DNA from: an uncultured Erysipelotrichaceae bacterium
GTDB lineage: Bacteria > Bacillota_I > Bacilli_A > Erysipelotrichales > Erysipelotrichaceae
Direction: 5' to 3'
Length of the DNA stretch: 64,000 bases
NCBI GenBank assembly: GCA_934675465.1
Contig: CAKUQM010000004.1
Span: 1 to 64,000, forward strand
Part shown: piece by piece, positions 1-8,455 of the stretch
Position numbering within the stretch: the first letter of the stretch is position 1
How the letters are laid out: the number at the start of each line of letters is the position of its first letter
Translations under genes and position numbers: made by a program
The notes under the pieces: generated by a model
The model's input: only the letters and a program-made list of their open reading frames with translations
Told to the model about the DNA's origin: nothing
Database searches by the model: none

Positions 1-4
1 AAAA

Positions 5-55
5 GTAAAATAAATCACCTATTGTGATAAATATAAATTCATTCACAATAGGTGA
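5..55 (-). terminator. Rho-independent terminator closing the minus-strand polysaccharide locus
   Basis: A perfect 13-bp inverted repeat, TCACCTATTGTGA at 15-27 and its complement at 43-55, encloses a 15-base loop. On the minus strand it is followed by a T-rich run (TTTATTTTACTTTT). It begins 8 bases past the stop of the YfhO-like gene, so it probably ends the long leftward transcript. Confidence 0.85.
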
Positions 56-63
56 CATTTTCG

Positions 64-1674
64 CTAAACCTTAACAGGGTCGTCGCATTCTAAAACCCAA
101 CCCATGTTCATCAAATCAGAAACAATTGTTGAGTTGCTCAATTTTGAAAACTCTTCTGTTTTGTAATCATACATCGAATTGTAAGTAGCTGTATACATGA
201 ATCCATAGTCAAGAGACTTATTTTGATTAAGTATTTCTGGAGGAAGATTGTTTTTATAAGAATGATAATATCGATATTCATCATTATCTAAAGCTTTATA
301 GTAAGCGACCACGTCGGCTTTAATTGCCTCATCCGCATTAAAACTTCCCCCAATTACTATATCAATATAAAAATTTAAAAACAAAAAGCATATTAATTCT
401 AGTACAGAGAGTGTCAATGCTAAATTCTTTTTGAAATTGAAAGTTAAAAACAAGATAATATTCAAAATTATGCATACAAATAATATTTTTAGATGCGTTT
501 GAACGTTCCAATAATCAATCCAATTTCTTTTATGCATTAGGTATAATTGGACAAATAGTCCTATCATATAGGCTATAAATATAATTGTTGATTTTTTTGT
601 ATTGATGCTTTCCAGTCCTAAAGAAGCAAGTACCAGTATATATAGTTGAGGAAGAAATAACCATCTTAATGATGGTTCTGAGAAACCATGCATGAGTGAT
701 GAAAGAGGCTTAATGTATGCCATTATCACAAAGATAATTAAAAGGAATAATTCACATCTATTTTCCTTTCTAGAAACATAATCAACACAAGCCAATAATG
801 GAATTGTGGTTATAAACAAAGAGTAAAAATTATCATGACCACCATTAGTTGTTTTGAAAATGGTATCTAGCATCCAAGGCATATAAGATGTTAAAGAAGC
901 ATATAATCCCGCATAAGTGTTCCTTTGCCAAAACAAACCACTTGTATCATTTGATCCTATTCTTGAATTGGTCAGAATATACATAATCGAAGGAAGTGTA
1001 ATAACAGCACTGATTATGAAACCAATGATTAAACATATTAATAATTTAAAAAAATCTTTGAGTATTTTGTTCAATGTTTTTTTATTCTTAATCTCAAGCA
1101 TAACTGAAAACATGAATAAAAATATTAGAGTCGGAAACATTAGATAAGAACTTTGTAAAAATAATATTGTTGTTCCAATAATAAACCACGTTACCCTATT
1201 ATTTTTAAAATAGTCAAATAATCCGATAAATAATAACGGTAAAAAGGCATAAAAACGATGAAACATATAGTTACCAACAAATTGAAACACTTGCCCACTA
1301 AAGGCATACATAAGTGAAATGTAAACTAATGTAGAACTTTTATTTATTCCAATCTTCTTAAGCAAAATGTAAAAAAGAGTTGCTGAAATATAAACGCACA
1401 GCATTGTTTCAAATGATAGACCCAATTCAATGTTGTTTCTAAACAAAAGTAATAACGGCAGAAAAACATCTCCTGTGCAATAATAGCCCATAGCACTATA
1501 AAAATCAGTACCAAGATACATATTCCAGGAGTACATTGGTAAACCGTTGCCTTTTAAAAATTCAATTATTAATCTTATCCATTCTTTATAAAAGACGTTG
1601 TATTGGAACCACTGATCATTGCTCAATATAAATGGTTTTTTTAATATAAAAATTAAGAAAAAACTAAGGAGCAA
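64..1674 (-). CDS. YfhO-like multi-membrane protein (short form)
   Basis: Integral membrane protein of about 536 residues with roughly 11 hydrophobic segments. The N-terminal third carries the YfhO-type signature: a short extracytoplasmic stretch with NDQWFQY, then a P-x-Y-S-W-N-M-Y-L-G-T motif and a GD-containing loop before the next helix. YfhO family members are usually 800 residues or more with a large C-terminal extracytoplasmic domain; here only about 90 residues follow the last helix, so the protein is a short version. Family members have been linked to adding sugars to teichoic acids or other surface glycans, and the position at the end of a polysaccharide operon agrees with that. The start is doubtful: the first usable codon is TTG (1674) without a Shine-Dalgarno site. 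The frame is open upstream through a (TA)8 tract to a TAA just after an ATG-CTT-TTA. The gene may be decaying or start at an unusual codon. Confidence 0.7.
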   Translation of the reverse strand: MLLSFFLIFILKKPFILSNDQWFQYNVFYKEWIRLIIEFLKGNGLPMYSWNMYLGTDFYSAMGYYCTGDVFLPLLLLFRNNIELGLSFETMLCVYISATLFYILLKKIGINKSSTLVYISLMYAFSGQVFQFVGNYMFHRFYAFLPLLFIGLFDYFKNNRVTWFIIGTTILFLQSSYLMFPTLIFLFMFSVMLEIKNKKTLNKILKDFFKLLICLIIGFIISAVITLPSIMYILTNSRIGSNDTSGLFWQRNTYAGLYASLTSYMPWMLDTIFKTTNGGHDNFYSLFITTIPLLACVDYVSRKENRCELFLLIIFVIMAYIKPLSSLMHGFSEPSLRWLFLPQLYILVLASLGLESINTKKSTIIFIAYMIGLFVQLYLMHKRNWIDYWNVQTHLKILFVCIILNIILFLTFNFKKNLALTLSVLELICFLFLNFYIDIVIGGSFNADEAIKADVVAYYKALDNDEYRYYHSYKNNLPPEILNQNKSLDYGFMYTATYNSMYDYKTEEFSKLSNSTIVSDLMNMGWVLECDDPVKV

Positions 1675-1686
1675 TAGAATAACGCT

Positions 1687-1702
1687 TATATATATATATA
1701 TA
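1687..1702. repeat. (TA)8 dinucleotide tract
   Basis: Eight uninterrupted TA units lie just upstream of the doubtful start of the YfhO-like gene and inside its upstream-open reading frame. Such tracts can change length by slippage. No functional consequence can be shown from one sequence. Confidence 0.8.
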
Positions 1703-1751
1703 CTAATGGTTTGTTTCTTTTATAAAAGCATTCTAATCTATTAAACACAAT

Positions 1752-2651
1752 CTATACCTTCTTTCTATCTGAATATCTCTTTTCTTCAACAACTTTTCTT
1801 AAATGCTTACCATACTCCGACTTACCATAGTTATCTGCAAAATTTAATAATTGTTCCTTGCTAATCCAACCATTCTTATAAGCAATTTCTTCAATCACAC
1901 TTATACCAACTCCCTGTAAGTTTTGGATTGTTCTTACAAAATTGCATGCTTCGGCTAAAGAATCCATAGTACCAGTATCTAACCATGTATAACCTCTACC
2001 AAAGATTTCAACGTTTAATTTATCATTATCTAAATACATTTGATTCAATGTAGTTATTTCTAATTCACCCCTTTTAGATGGTTTTACTTCCTTAGCCATT
2101 TTACTAACACCCTTAGGATAGAAATACAAACCAGTTACTGCATAATTAGATTTAGGATTGCTTGGTTTTTCTTCAATAGATAATGCTTTACCATTTTCAT
2201 CAAACTCAACTACGCCAAATCTTTCGGGATCATTAACATAATAGCCAAAGACAGTAGCTAGACCATTGTCAGCCTTCCCTCTTGCACTAACTAATAAGTT
2301 AGAGAATCCATTACCATAGAAGATATTATCCCCAAGAACCATAGCACAACTATCATCACCAATGAATTCTTCACCAATCAAAAACGCTTGAGCTAAACCA
2401 TCAGGTCTTTCTTGAACAGCATACTTCAAATTTAAACCTAAATCTTCTCCATCGCCCAATAAAGCTTCAAAACGAGGGGTATCAATAGGTGTAGATATAA
2501 TCAAGATATCCCTAATACCAGCCAACATTAAAGTACTTAATGGATAGTAAATCATAGGCTTATCATAAATTGGCAACAATTGTTTACTAGTAACCTTAGT
2601 TAGTGGATAAAGCCTAGTTCCACTTCCTCCTGCAAGAATAATTCCCTTCAT
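1752..2651 (-). CDS. rfbA: Glucose-1-phosphate thymidylyltransferase (RmlA/RfbA)
   Basis: Joins dTTP and glucose-1-phosphate to dTDP-glucose in the cytoplasm, the first step to dTDP-deoxysugars. The 299 residues match the usual family length. The nucleotide-binding loop [11 protein letters not shown] is at residues 8-18, [17 protein letters not shown] follows, the metal-binding GDN is near 107-109, and [18 protein letters not shown] is near 161-178, all RmlA hallmarks. ATG start with AAGGAG inside the end of the preceding gene, whose stop is 3 bases upstream, so translation is probably coupled. It pairs logically with the WecE-like aminotransferase at 7301-8431. The intermediate enzyme RmlB (dTDP-glucose 4,6-dehydratase) is not in this window. 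Confidence 0.95.
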   Translation of the reverse strand: MKGIILAGGSGTRLYPLTKVTSKQLLPIYDKPMIYYPLSTLMLAGIRDILIISTPIDTPRFEALLGDGEDLGLNLKYAVQERPDGLAQAFLIGEEFIGDDSCAMVLGDNIFYGNGFSNLLVSARGKADNGLATVFGYYVNDPERFGVVEFDENGKALSIEEKPSNPKSNYAVTGLYFYPKGVSKMAKEVKPSKRGELEITTLNQMYLDNDKLNVEIFGRGYTWLDTGTMDSLAEACNFVRTIQNLQGVGISVIEEIAYKNGWISKEQLLNFADNYGKSEYGKHLRKVVEEKRYSDRKKV

Positions 2652-2654
2652 TTC

Positions 2655-4136
2655 CTATTCTCCTTCGTAGTAAAAAATTATCTTATCCGCACTTTGTGGC
2701 AACTTGTAATAATCTTTAAAAGTTTCAAAATGATAAGTATCACCTATTTCAATATCAGCTCCATGCACTGTATATATAGGAAATCTAGGAATCCAAGCCT
2801 CTTCAACATCTGGATGTTCTTGATAATACTTAATAATCTCTAAACGTTCGTTTTGTTTAATACCAACTAAACAATACTTATGAATATATTCTCTTGTTCT
2901 ATCACCAATAATTAGTACTAATAGAATTATGAAAATCGTAATAATATGATGTTTATTGATACGCACAAATTCTAATACAAGTGCAGAAACAACAATCAAA
3001 TAATAAACAGTATAAATAGCGCTTCTAGAACCATAGATTGGTGAATATAACATTACTAATGCGTTACACCCTGCAAACATCAACATAAATATTGCTTTAT
3101 TCTTACGATAATCATTATCCAAATATGTAAACAACACATAGAAAGCATTAATAATGTATATTGGCCAAAAGATAAATGAATAGATTAAATTAGGATTAAC
3201 CAACACATCTGTAAAGATAAAAGAGAATACTGTTATAATACCAACACTCAATATTAATAAAGGCAACACTTTATTTAACTTATTCTTCTTCTTTGAAAAA
3301 CAAATTAATAGAATTAAACAAATAGAGAATAAAGTAATCACATAATTATTTTGAATAAAAGTCATATTCAAGAAATTAGGATAACCATTAGACAACTTTT
3401 CAAACAAAGTCATCTTAGCCCAAGTAGCATGCTCACCATTTAATCGGCTTGCACTGCCTGGAGACATTCTCATAATCACAAAACTTAAAATACTAAATAC
3501 TAAATTAGGGATTAAAAACTTAAGTGCTTTTCTCTTATTAAAGAATGCATAACCCAACACAAAGACAATTCCAACTATCATAGTAGCTGCAATGTTCTCC
3601 ATCATTAAACCAATGATAAATAAGAATAAATTATCTAATATGGCAAAAGTAATTAACTTCCAATCATATATTTCATTCTTTAATAGATTATCAACTATTA
3701 CAAAATATAATAACGATAAAAATAAAGGTATTATATAAGTGGTTCCCATAATCCAAGAATAAGTTTCCATTCTTAAATTATCATCAACACTTAACATAAT
3801 AGCTAAAATTAACAAACTACATAGAATTGGTTTATTTTGAACATAAGCTAATTTATAGATACAAATAAAGATACCCATAAACAACAACGGATTAACGATA
3901 TTCCATATCCATTTATGACTTGGTACTATCATTCCCCATAGCTCGCTAAAGAAACGTCCTGACCAAGAATTATAGAATTCTAAAGCAGTTTTAATTGGTG
4001 TCCCCGCAGATCCATTCAACGCATAACCCCAATCATCGCCAGCTAGAGGTGTCTTGTAGGTAATATAAGCGAAAAGCATCAATACGAATATTGATGCTAA
4101 TATATAGAAATTTTTCTTTTTAAATAAATTACTCAT
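2655..4136 (-). CDS. Multi-membrane protein, DUF6056/GT-C-like
   Basis: 493-residue integral membrane protein with about 11-12 hydrophobic segments. Right after the first helix comes a loop with TPLAGDDWGYALNG, then a WSGRFFSELWG motif; this acidic DDW-loop arrangement is what I associate with DUF6056-type proteins and resembles GT-C glycosyltransferases, in which an acidic pair in the first extracytoplasmic loop is catalytic. It ends in a soluble tail of about 70 residues with a conserved-looking YYQEHP stretch. Probable role: transfer of a lipid-linked sugar to the surface polymer outside the membrane. That role is inferred from fold and neighbours; the acceptor and sugar are unknown. The rfbA ATG lies 3 bases past its stop. 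Confidence 0.7.
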   Translation of the reverse strand: MSNLFKKKNFYILASIFVLMLFAYITYKTPLAGDDWGYALNGSAGTPIKTALEFYNSWSGRFFSELWGMIVPSHKWIWNIVNPLLFMGIFICIYKLAYVQNKPILCSLLILAIMLSVDDNLRMETYSWIMGTTYIIPLFLSLLYFVIVDNLLKNEIYDWKLITFAILDNLFLFIIGLMMENIAATMIVGIVFVLGYAFFNKRKALKFLIPNLVFSILSFVIMRMSPGSASRLNGEHATWAKMTLFEKLSNGYPNFLNMTFIQNNYVITLFSICLILLICFSKKKNKLNKVLPLLILSVGIITVFSFIFTDVLVNPNLIYSFIFWPIYIINAFYVLFTYLDNDYRKNKAIFMLMFAGCNALVMLYSPIYGSRSAIYTVYYLIVVSALVLEFVRINKHHIITIFIILLVLIIGDRTREYIHKYCLVGIKQNERLEIIKYYQEHPDVEEAWIPRFPIYTVHGADIEIGDTYHFETFKDYYKLPQSADKIIFYYEGE

Positions 4137-4150
4137 CTAATCAATTATAA

Positions 4151-5704
4151 TTAACTTTCAAACCAATTTTCAACATCTTCAACTCCAAGCACTATATAAT
4201 CATCATCAACATATAGGACTTCGGACTTCTCGTACGCAAAAGGATTGTAATTATATTCATCACATGTGGATGGGCTTACTATTATAGCAGCCTTACCTTT
4301 AGGAATATCCTCGACATGAGATTTATGTTGCAACCATTGACTACCCTCTTTATTTATAATATTATCAATAACCCATGATTCTACACATCCGTTTGATAGT
4401 TCTGTAATAACATTGCCGCCTTCCCAGAATTCACCAATACATTTTGTATCCCCTTTTTCTTTTAATAATTCAGATACATATATTTGATTTTCATGATTTC
4501 GTTGAGGATACTTTATAAATAATAAACATGTATTAATACTGCTAATGACTATGCAAATAAATAATAGAGTAAATATCAATTTCTTATAATGATTTTTATC
4601 AAAACTATCTAAACCAACCTGAAAGCCAGCAATCATTAATCCTGTTGACGGCAAAAAATAACTTGAATTTTCATAGTGAAAAAATGAAAACATCATAAGT
4701 GGAATAGCTATAGACGTTAAGCTAGTCATCACAATAATTTGTTTCTTTAATTCCGTTGTTTTTAACATCTTAATTTCTTTAAAAATTAAGTAAACAACAA
4801 CAAACAAAAGAATAATACCAGTCAAACTCATTAATCCATTCAAAGAGAACAATGCTACTTTTGCTTCTTTAAGAAAACTAGTCGGATAACCCCACATCAT
4901 TAGAAAATCACTAATAATTGTATTGATTTTATTTATTGAGAACTCCTCCCAATATTGTAAGTTTTGATTCGCATAGCTATAAATTCTACTTAAATACAAA
5001 GAATTCGCTGCATATCCTATAGATGAGATTGCACAAGATAAAAACGAAACATAGAATAATCTCTTGATGTTGATGGGAATCTCGCCACCTCCATAGGTAT
5101 ATAAATAAATCAATAATAAGCTTGACAACAGTAGAGGAATTAAAAGATTTAACAGCCCTCTAACACTTTGAAGCCCAATCAAAAACGAAAGAAACACGAT
5201 AAATAACAACGTAATCTTTTTCTTGTTTTCGATACTATATTTAAATATCAAGCCTGCACAAAAATTGTATAGGATTATCCAAATTAGATAGAAACCATCA
5301 AATATACCGTGCCACATGTACCAAAAGCCAAACGGCATCATTGTTATCATCCCAAACCATATGCTTCTTTTGCTTTTAAGTATTGAAACTAAATAAATAT
5401 AAGATAGGCCTGTAAACAGAATCAAGATAGATTGGCTAAGTATTCTAACCAACCTCCAATTGTTTGGAAACAATAATAAGAATATTCTAAATAATTGAGC
5501 ATTTCCAAATATTCTTAATTCAGTTGAATAATACCAATTTTTGCTAAGTAGAACACCTTCGGTGTTAAGTTGTTTTGCTAGGACCATTTCAGAAGCCATA
5601 TCCGAATCTAAATATGCCTCCCCATATTTGTAGTCAAACATAACAACCACAAGCCAAATTAATATGAACAATATTTTTTCTTTGTGCTTTTTTACAAAAT
5701 TCAT
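4151..5704 (-). CDS. Multi-membrane GT-C-like glycosyltransferase candidate
   Basis: Integral membrane protein of about 517 residues with roughly 11 hydrophobic segments and a soluble C-terminal region of about 110 residues. After helix 1 it has YLDSDMASEMVLAKQL and SKNWYYSTELR, an acidic first loop with D-x-D as in GT-C enzymes. I chose the ATG at 5704: it has AGAGGG about 7 bases upstream, whereas the longer frame back to 5755 would run into the preceding ugd coding sequence. The ugd stop is just upstream, so the two genes are likely co-transcribed and translationally coupled. Probable function is extracytoplasmic sugar transfer in surface polysaccharide assembly; the substrate is not predictable. 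Confidence 0.7.
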   Translation of the reverse strand: MNFVKKHKEKILFILIWLVVVMFDYKYGEAYLDSDMASEMVLAKQLNTEGVLLSKNWYYSTELRIFGNAQLFRIFLLLFPNNWRLVRILSQSILILFTGLSYIYLVSILKSKRSIWFGMITMMPFGFWYMWHGIFDGFYLIWIILYNFCAGLIFKYSIENKKKITLLFIVFLSFLIGLQSVRGLLNLLIPLLLSSLLLIYLYTYGGGEIPINIKRLFYVSFLSCAISSIGYAANSLYLSRIYSYANQNLQYWEEFSINKINTIISDFLMMWGYPTSFLKEAKVALFSLNGLMSLTGIILLFVVVYLIFKEIKMLKTTELKKQIIVMTSLTSIAIPLMMFSFFHYENSSYFLPSTGLMIAGFQVGLDSFDKNHYKKLIFTLLFICIVISSINTCLLFIKYPQRNHENQIYVSELLKEKGDTKCIGEFWEGGNVITELSNGCVESWVIDNIINKEGSQWLQHKSHVEDIPKGKAAIIVSPSTCDEYNYNPFAYEKSEVLYVDDDYIVLGVEDVENWFES

Positions 5705-5705
5705 A

Positions 5706-7175
5706 TTAATCCCTCTTATATAAATCTCTTGTATACACTTTATCTGCCACATCATCTAAACAAGAATCATATCTATTCGCAATAATCGCGTTAGATTGTT
5801 TCTTAAACTTTTTTAAATTATTAACTACCTTAGATCCAAAGAAAGTTTCTCCATCCTCTAAAGTTGGTTCATAGATAATAACAGTAGCACCCTTAGCTTT
5901 AATTCTTTTCATAACACCTTGAATAGAAGATTGTCTAAAGTTATCAGAATTAGATTTCATAGTTAAACGATAGACACCAACAACTACATCGTGTTCCTTA
6001 TCAGCACTATATTCTTCACTATTACCATAAGCGCCAGCCTTATCTAATACTCTATCCGCAATAAAATCTTTTCTTGTTCTATTTGATTCAACAATAGCTT
6101 CAATTAGATTTTCAGGAACATCCTTAAAGTTAGCCAACAATTGTTTAGTATCCTTAGGTAAACAATAGCCACCATAACCAAATGATGGATTATTATAATG
6201 AGAACCAATTCTAGGATCTAAACATACACCATCGATAATTTCCTTAGTATTTAAACCCTTAGTTTCTGCATAAGTATCTAATTCATTAAAGTAAGATACT
6301 CTTAATGCTAGATAAGTATTAGAGAATAATTTAACTGCTTCAGCTTCCGTAAATCCCATAAATAAAGTATCAATATCTTTCTTCAAAGCCCCATCTTTTA
6401 ATAAATAAGAGAACTTAACTGCAGCATCCTTAGTCTTTTCATCACAACCTACAATGATTCTACTTGGATATAAGTTATCATATAAAGCCTTTGATTCTCT
6501 TAAGAATTCAGGAGAGAACATAATATAATCATTGTTCTTTTCTTTTCTAATACGCTCTGCGTAACCTACAGGAACTGTTGACTTAATAACGATATAAGCA
6601 TCTGGATTATATTCCATTACTAAATCAATTACCTTCTCTACTGCACTAGTATCAAAATAATTTTGTTTAGGATCATAATTTGTAGGAGCTGCAACAATCA
6701 CAAATTCTGCATCGCTATATGCTTCCTTAGCATCTAATGTGGCCTTTAAATTTAATTCTTTAGTAGCTAAATATTCTTCAATATAATCATCCTGAATTGG
6801 AGACTTCTTATTGTTGATCATATCAACCTTCTCAGGAATAATATCAACTGCAGTTACTTTATTATGTTGAGCTAATAAAACAGCCAGTGATAAACCAACA
6901 TAACCAGCACCAGCTACTGCTATCTTACAAGGCTCTTTTACCAATCTTTCTTTTTCAATAACTTCTTTTTCAAACAAGTCATCAAAATCAAAGTTTAAAA
7001 CTTCACCCAACTTTTCTAATTGTTCAATAGTAGGCAAATAATTGCCATTTTCAATACGAGACAACATAGCTCTATTGATCTCACTTAATTCACTTAATCT
7101 ATTTTGTGTAATATTTAATTCACTTCTTTTTTCCTTAACAATCTTAGCCAATAATTCCTTAGATATCTTTTTCAT
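5706..7175 (-). CDS. ugd: UDP-glucose 6-dehydrogenase with N-terminal XRE-type HTH domain
   Basis: Oxidises UDP-glucose to UDP-glucuronate with two NAD+, supplying glucuronic acid for polysaccharide. Residues of about 78-490 closely resemble streptococcal HasB: Rossmann motif [50 protein letters not shown], and the catalytic-cysteine loop [15 protein letters not shown] (Cys about 338). Ahead of this sits a complete helix-turn-helix of the XRE/Cro type (about residues 3-65: [20 protein letters not shown], then [15 protein letters not shown]). HasB-type enzymes normally begin at the Rossmann fold, so this is a fusion. I prefer the ATG at 7175: the in-frame GTG at 7184 lies inside the AGGTGA ribosome site (7181-7186). 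The gene has its own upstream region after a terminator, compatible with autoregulation. Confidence 0.93.
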   Translation of the reverse strand: MKKISKELLAKIVKEKRSELNITQNRLSELSEINRAMLSRIENGNYLPTIEQLEKLGEVLNFDFDDLFEKEVIEKERLVKEPCKIAVAGAGYVGLSLAVLLAQHNKVTAVDIIPEKVDMINNKKSPIQDDYIEEYLATKELNLKATLDAKEAYSDAEFVIVAAPTNYDPKQNYFDTSAVEKVIDLVMEYNPDAYIVIKSTVPVGYAERIRKEKNNDYIMFSPEFLRESKALYDNLYPSRIIVGCDEKTKDAAVKFSYLLKDGALKKDIDTLFMGFTEAEAVKLFSNTYLALRVSYFNELDTYAETKGLNTKEIIDGVCLDPRIGSHYNNPSFGYGGYCLPKDTKQLLANFKDVPENLIEAIVESNRTRKDFIADRVLDKAGAYGNSEEYSADKEHDVVVGVYRLTMKSNSDNFRQSSIQGVMKRIKAKGATVIIYEPTLEDGETFFGSKVVNNLKKFKKQSNAIIANRYDSCLDDVADKVYTRDLYKRD

Positions 7176-7189
7176 GCCATTCACCTCAT

Positions 7190-7250
7190 ACTAATGATAT
7201 TTTAGATAACATATTTATGCAAGTGATTTGTAATATATATTTATAAATGT
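7190..7250 (-). promoter_or_regulatory. Candidate ugd promoter with palindromic element
   Basis: On the minus strand TTGCAT, 17 bases and TATCAT (7194-7199) precede the Shine-Dalgarno site AGGTGA (7181-7186). A perfect 10-bp palindrome ATTTATAAAT lies upstream at 7239-7248. It could be a site for the protein's own HTH domain, but that is a guess. Confidence 0.4.
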
Positions 7251-7270
7251 TGTTTTAAGCGACACATATA

Positions 7271-7299
7271 AATAAAATAAAGATAGACATCAGTCTACC
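7271..7299 (-). terminator. Terminator after the WecE-like aminotransferase
   Basis: On the minus strand GGTAGAC, loop TGAT and GTCTATC (7282-7299) form a 7-bp stem with one G-T pair, followed by TTTATTTTATTT. It starts 1 base after the aminotransferase stop, so ugd is probably transcribed separately, at least in part. Confidence 0.65.
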
Positions 7300-7300
7300 C

Positions 7301-8431
7301 TTAATCCTTATAAAATTCCTTAATCATTTCACAAACATACTCAATGTTTTCTTTGCCTAGTTTGTAATACATAGGAAGTCTCAATAATCTTTCAAATTCT
7401 TTTGTTGTATATTTGTCTTCGCCAGATAATCTACCAACTTTTAAACCTTCTGGTGCACTATGTAGTGGAACGTAATGGAAAGCACTGCCTACACCCTTTT
7501 CTCTTAAGAAAGATTGTAAGGCACTTCTTTCTTCTAAATTCTTAGTCTTAATATAGAACATATGACCATTATGGACAACACCTTCAGGAACAAATGGTAA
7601 ATCAATCTTACCAGCTTCCTTAAGCGGAGTTAACAATTCGTAGTAGTAATTAAAGCTATCAATTCTATCTTGTCTCATTTCGTCCATAATCAATAATTGT
7701 GGATATAAATAAGCAGCCAAAATATCACTAGGCAAATAACTAGAACCCTTATCAACCCAAGTATACTTATCTACTTGACCATTAAAGAATTGAGTTCTAT
7801 TAGTTCCCTTTTCCCTAATGATGTCACATCTATCTAACAATGCGGGGTTATTAATAGAAACAGCACCACCTTCACCCATAGAATAATTCTTAGTCTCGTG
7901 GAAAGAATAACAACCAACATCACCAAAAGTACCTAAATACTTTCCGTGATATGTCGCATTAACTACTTGAGCAGCGTCTTCTAATAAGTACAAATTATGT
8001 CTTTTTGCGATATCACAAATCTTTTCCATATCACAACCCACACCAGCATAATGAACAACCATGATAGCCTTTGTCTTATCAGTAATAGCAGCTTCAATTA
8101 AATTAGCATCGATATTCATGGTCTTTGGATCAATGTCCACAAATACTGGAACACCACCAAAAATTACAATCGCATTGGCTGTGCTTGAGAAAGTATAAGA
8201 TGGAACAATCACTTCATCTCCAGGACCAATATCAACTAACATACAAGCCATTTCTAGTGCACTTGTACCAGAAGTTGTTAAATGAACCTTTAAAGAACCA
8301 AACTTCTTGGCTAAGATTTCTTCATCTAACTTTGTATATTTATTATCACCAGCAATCTCGCCTGATTGCATTACTTCTAAAACATATTTGTCAGTACCTT
8401 CAATATAAGGTGGAACATTAAACTTAATCAT
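7301..8431 (-). CDS. wecE: dTDP-4-amino-4,6-dideoxygalactose transaminase (WecE/RffA-like)
   Basis: PLP-dependent sugar aminotransferase of the DegT/DnrJ/EryC1 family. The 376 residues align nearly end to end with what I know of E. coli RffA/WecE: TMNID and LIEAAITDKT, VHYAGV, LLEDAAQ, SFHETKNYS with the Schiff-base lysine at residue 181, REKGTNR, FNGQVDKYTW and KGSSYLPSD. It would convert dTDP-4-keto-6-deoxyglucose to dTDP-Fuc4N using glutamate. This fits with rfbA nearby. ATG start with AGAGG upstream; 24 bases after the GT-C gene at 8456 on the transcription path, and followed directly by a terminator. Confidence 0.92.
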   Translation of the reverse strand: MIKFNVPPYIEGTDKYVLEVMQSGEIAGDNKYTKLDEEILAKKFGSLKVHLTTSGTSALEMACMLVDIGPGDEVIVPSYTFSSTANAIVIFGGVPVFVDIDPKTMNIDANLIEAAITDKTKAIMVVHYAGVGCDMEKICDIAKRHNLYLLEDAAQVVNATYHGKYLGTFGDVGCYSFHETKNYSMGEGGAVSINNPALLDRCDIIREKGTNRTQFFNGQVDKYTWVDKGSSYLPSDILAAYLYPQLLIMDEMRQDRIDSFNYYYELLTPLKEAGKIDLPFVPEGVVHNGHMFYIKTKNLEERSALQSFLREKGVGSAFHYVPLHSAPEGLKVGRLSGEDKYTTKEFERLLRLPMYYKLGKENIEYVCEMIKEFYKD

Positions 8432-8455
8432 AGTAACCTCTTTTCCTTTTGTGTA

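Noticed and set aside
7176..7184. GTG at 7184 as start of ugd
   Set aside because: The GTG is part of the AGGTGA ribosome site of the ATG at 7175.
8125..8421. Open frame on the plus strand
   Set aside because: It is antisense to the well-supported WecE-like aminotransferase and has low-complexity composition.
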